35,050 nucleotides of DNA from an uncultured Lachnospiraceae bacterium (lineage in GTDB: Bacteria > Bacillota > Clostridia > Lachnospirales > Lachnospiraceae). Below, in pieces: positions 32,934 through 35,050 of this stretch. The stretch covers positions 1 to 35,050 of the forward strand of contig CAJUJK010000036.1 of NCBI GenBank assembly GCA_910586705.1. Direction: 5' to 3'. The position numbers and the translations under genes are program-made. Under the pieces are notes generated by a model. The model searched no databases. It had not been told where the DNA came from and saw only the letters and a list, made by a program, of their open reading frames with translations. The stretch's first letter is position 1, and every line of letters begins with the position of its first letter.

Positions 32934-33776
32934 ATGCGGACGATAGCGACGGAAGAAATTACCCGGAATATCAAAGAAATGTGTATCGAAGCGAATCATT
33001 TTCTCTCTGCGGATATGGAACGGGCGATGAAGTGCGCGGCGCAGACGGAAGAAGCACCCCTTGGAAAACAGATTCTGGGGCAGCTGCAGGATAATCTGGA
33101 GATTGCCGGGAAGGATATGATTCCGATCTGTCAGGATACTGGAATGACGGTGGTATTTTTGGAAATAGGGCAGGATATACACATTGAAGGAGGCAGTCTT
33201 GCGGAGGCGGTCAATGAAGGCGTGCGGCAAGGCTATACAAGCGGCTACCTGCGCAAGTCCGTGGTGGGTGATCCGCTGATCCGCGAAAATACGAAGGACA
33301 ATACCCCGGCGGTCATACACAGTGAAATTGTTCCGGGGGAACAGGTTAAGATCACGGTGGCGCCGAAAGGTTTTGGCAGCGAGAATATGAGCAGGGTGTT
33401 TATGCTGAAACCGGCTGACGGTGTGGAGGGAGTGAAGGACGCGATTCTGACGGCAGTCAGGGATGCGGGTCCCAATGCCTGTCCGCCCATGGTGGTTGGC
33501 GTCGGAATCGGCGGCACCTTTGAGAAGTGTGCGCTGATGGCAAAACACGCGCTGACGAGGTCTGTGGACGAGCGGTCGGAGGTTCCTTATGTCAGGGAGC
33601 TGGAAGAAGAAATGCTTTCCCGGATTAATAAAACCGGAATCGGACCGGGAGGGCTTGGCGGCACGACGACGGCGCTGGCGGTTAATATTGAAACTTATCC
33701 CACGCATATAGCGGGGCTGCCGGTGGCAGTCAACATCTGCTGTCATGTGAACAGACATGCGGTGCGGGTGCTGTAG
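32934..33776 (+). CDS. Fumarate hydratase class I, alpha subunit
   Basis: This 280-aa subunit carries the oxygen-sensitive [4Fe-4S] cluster of class I fumarase (fumarate to malate, or the related L-tartrate dehydratase). The likely cluster Cys residues are 66 (PICQDTG), 183 (NACPPM) and 269 or 270 (NICCHVN). Their spacing matches the family. GIGGTFEKCALMAKHAL is the usual motif. I chose ATG 32934 because GGAGG precedes it; a frame exists from 32916. The partner beta subunit follows after an unusual 253-base gap. The window cannot show which substrate is preferred. Confidence 0.94.
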   Translation: MRTIATEEITRNIKEMCIEANHFLSADMERAMKCAAQTEEAPLGKQILGQLQDNLEIAGKDMIPICQDTGMTVVFLEIGQDIHIEGGSLAEAVNEGVRQGYTSGYLRKSVVGDPLIRENTKDNTPAVIHSEIVPGEQVKITVAPKGFGSENMSRVFMLKPADGVEGVKDAILTAVRDAGPNACPPMVVGVGIGGTFEKCALMAKHALTRSVDERSEVPYVRELEEEMLSRINKTGIGPGGLGGTTTALAVNIETYPTHIAGLPVAVNICCHVNRHAVRVL

Positions 33777-33813
33777 AAGCTGATTTTCTGCGGGTAATTT
33801 TTAGGGCGGGCTG

Positions 33814-33840
33814 TTATAGAGGAATATGTTTCTTCTATAA
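33814..33840 (+). other. AT-rich hairpin between fumarase subunits
   Basis: TTATAGAGGAA (33814-33824) pairs with TTCTTCTATAA (33830-33840) around TATGT, with one G-U pair. No T tract follows directly, so termination is doubtful; mRNA stabilisation or processing is possible. Confidence 0.5.
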
Positions 33841-33941
33841 ATATATAGTGCTTTCTTTTTTCACAGACACAATATATATACATTTGACCCTTTGAAGGAA
33901 TAGCAGGATGCGATTTGAAAGCAGGACATATTTGAGGATGG

Positions 33942-34025
33942 GTGAAATTAGGAGCAGCTTTGGCAGCGGCATGTGCAGGGATTGGAAGTGTAGTCGGAAA
34001 CAGAATTGAGAAAAGAAAGGGCTGA
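33942..34025 (+). CDS. Possible 27-aa small hydrophobic protein
   Basis: GTG 33942 follows TTTGAGGATGG, which is a weak ribosome site with short spacing. The frame reads VKLGAALAAACAGIGSVVGN then RIEKRKG and stops five bases before the beta-subunit ATG. The first 20 residues are small and hydrophobic, then basic, like a tiny membrane peptide. It could be a degraded gene end. Nothing proves that it is translated. Confidence 0.3.
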   Translation: MKLGAALAAACAGIGSVVGNRIEKRKG

Positions 34026-34029
34026 CAAT

Positions 34030-34581
34030 ATGGAGCGGCATGTAACGGCGCCTATAGATAAGGAAACGGCAAAGGAACTGCGGGCGGGGGATTACGTGTA
34101 TCTGACGGGCACGATTTATACCGCGCGTGACGCGGCGCATAAAAGAATGTATGAGGCGTTGGAAAAAGGGGATGCGCTGCCTTTGGAAATGAAGGACAAT
34201 GTCATCTATTATATGGGACCGTCTCCGGCGAGGGAGGGCAGACCGATCGGGTCCGCGGGCCCGACCACGGCAAGCCGGATGGACAAGTACGCCTCTGCGC
34301 TTCTGGATCTGGGATTGACAGGTATGATTGGAAAGGGAAAGCGTTCGGAAGCGGTGAAAGAGGCGATTGTCAGAAACGGCGCGGTGTATTTTGCAGCGGT
34401 AGGCGGTGCGGGCGCACTTCTTGCGGGTTCCATCAAAGCGTCGGAAGTGATTGCCTATGACGATCTGGGGACGGAGGCAGTCCGCAGACTTGAAGTTGAA
34501 AATTTCCCGGTGATCGTGGTGATTGATTCTGTGGGACAGAATTTATATGAAACAGCAATCGGGGAATACTGTAAATTATAA
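34030..34581 (+). CDS. Fumarate hydratase class I, beta subunit
   Basis: This 183-aa subunit completes the heterodimeric fumarase. MERHVTAPIDKETAKELRAG, the substrate-contact segment GPTTASRMDKYA and the stretch KRSEAVKEAIVRNGAVYFAA are typical of the C-terminal half. I chose ATG 34030; AAAGGG upstream is a modest ribosome site, and an in-frame ATG at 34006 has none. The gap of 253 bases from the alpha subunit is large for a pair that is usually adjacent, so separate control is possible. Confidence 0.94.
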   Translation: MERHVTAPIDKETAKELRAGDYVYLTGTIYTARDAAHKRMYEALEKGDALPLEMKDNVIYYMGPSPAREGRPIGSAGPTTASRMDKYASALLDLGLTGMIGKGKRSEAVKEAIVRNGAVYFAAVGGAGALLAGSIKASEVIAYDDLGTEAVRRLEVENFPVIVVIDSVGQNLYETAIGEYCKL

Positions 34582-34631
34582 TGGGAAATATAATTTGTGG
34601 AAGGATTTAAAAAGGAATCCGTGAAAAGGCA

Positions 34632-34660
34632 TTGACAAACAAAACTACCTTATGTATAAT
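34632..34660 (+). promoter_or_regulatory. Consensus promoter for tRNA-Ser
   Basis: Perfect TTGACA (34632-34637), 17-base spacer and perfect TATAAT (34655-34660). The start would lie about 50 bases before the tRNA. Confidence 0.88.
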
Positions 34661-34718
34661 TACTTTGCGTTGTGGAGACGCGGAACTATATATTTGGTAG
34701 AGGAATAGTTCAGACTGT

Positions 34719-34806
34719 GGAGAAATACTCAAGAGGCTGAAGAGGCGCCCCTGCTAAGGGTGTAGGTCGCTTACGCGGCGCGAGGGTTCAAATCCCTCTT
34801 TCTCCG
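34719..34806 (+). tRNA. tRNA-Ser (GCU)
   Basis: Acceptor arms GGAGAAA (34719-34725) and TTTCTCC (34799-34805) pair, with discriminator G at 34806. The anticodon stem CGCCC/GGGTG holds loop CTGCTAA with anticodon GCT (34753-34755), reading AGC and AGU. There is a long variable arm (GTAGGTCGCTTACGCGGCGC region) and a GAGGGTTCAAATCCCTC T arm, as expected of a serine tRNA. CCA is not encoded. Confidence 0.97.
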
Positions 34807-34811
34807 TTTAA

Positions 34812-34845
34812 AAAGAATCTTAAGAGATTGAGATTTCTTTTTTTT
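34812..34845 (+). terminator. Terminator after tRNA-Ser
   Basis: AAAGAATCT pairs with AGATTTCTTT, leaving one bulged T, around a 10-base loop. A T tract follows. It is AT-rich and thus modest in strength. Confidence 0.6.
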
Positions 34846-34898
34846 CCCGGTTTTTAAATTTACAGAAGAAAAAAATTTTGTAAAATTAAAAAAAGGGG

Positions 34899-34927
34899 TT
34901 GACGACGCAGAACGGTTGTGTTAATAT
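34899..34927 (+). promoter_or_regulatory. Strong promoter at the window end
   Basis: TTGACG (34899-34904), 17-base spacer, TAATAT (34922-34927). A GC-rich start region (TCCGTTGCGTCGG) follows, of the type seen in stable RNA promoters. Confidence 0.65.
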
Positions 34928-34961
34928 AAGTCCGTTGCGTCGGTAGCGTACTGGCACAGCA

Positions 34962-35010
34962 CGGAAGAATGCGAAGCATTCTCCGGGAGTTGATTCCGAA
35001 GGAATTAACT
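34962..35010 (+). ncRNA. Two-hairpin leader, possibly of an rRNA operon
   Basis: Two consecutive hairpins both have GAA loops: AGAATGC/GCATTCT (34966-34982, extended by CGG/CCG) and AGTTGATTCC/GGAATTAACT (34988-35010). The bases after them (ACCTTGACAAATAAACAGT) resemble text I associate with the regions next to clostridial rRNA genes. The gene itself is beyond the window, so this is a guess. Confidence 0.35.
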
Positions 35011-35050
35011 TCACGAACCTTGACAAATAAACAGTAATGCAACCTTGAAA

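Noticed and set aside
32784..33758. 324-codon minus-strand open frame
   Set aside because: It is antisense to fumarase alpha, which shows the cluster Cys motifs.

Overview
The window looks like chromosomal DNA from a motile, Gram-positive anaerobe of the class Clostridia, most likely Lachnospiraceae. The evidence is the set of lineage-typical genes: a DUF2508/YaaL and BofA pair, a flagellin preceded by a very large uncharacterised protein, a Gram-positive tad pilus operon without outer-membrane parts and with DUF5702 and DUF6382-FHA proteins, a split class I fumarase, and the sigma-A promoters and strong AGGAGG ribosome sites. No species can be named from the sequence alone.

Region A (1 to about 10,900) is an AT-richer accessory island. 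It holds a family of uncharacterised genes, several starting MQIN, mixed with two secreted or membrane-anchored proteins. Two members are decayed (185-428 and 436-660). One 1,020-bp gene is present twice as an apparently exact copy (1871-2890 and 7381-8400), inside a 1,044-bp duplicated block. Two sigma-A promoters (83-111 and 2892-2920) are each followed directly by a near-perfect palindrome whose stem bases covary. At 6734-7183 lies an ORF-less group IIC intron, immediately after a Rho-independent terminator, which is the usual target of that class. A type II restriction-modification pair (8431-10486, minus strand) closes the island, followed by a possible gene-end remnant and a clear terminator at 10880-10911.

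Region B (10,970-16,800) is GC-richer. It has a 1,035-aa protein with a FliK-like C-terminus, flagellin, a FliS-type chaperone, then DUF2508 and BofA facing away from each other.

Region C (16,822-27,089) is one tad (Flp, type IVc) pilus operon: prepilin peptidase, TadZ-like, TadA/CpaF ATPase, TadB, an enlarged TadC, Flp pilin, DUF5702 protein, TadE-like pseudopilin with Cys motifs, second prepilin peptidase, second TadE-like protein, and a DUF6382-FHA protein. Most genes overlap or are separated by a few bases, so they are probably one transcript made from the promoter at 16822-16849.

Region D (27,280-34,581) is ordinary housekeeping: NUDIX hydrolase, a 99-aa protein coupled to a Y-family DNA polymerase, an HMCES/YedK-type protein, rhomboid protease, flavodoxin/SCP2 protein, HIT protein, and both subunits of a [4Fe-4S] fumarase. 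The fumarase subunits are separated by an unusual 253-bp gap.

Region E (34,632-35,050) has a consensus promoter, tRNA-Ser(GCU), a terminator, and another strong promoter with a structured leader that runs off the window, possibly the start of an rRNA operon.
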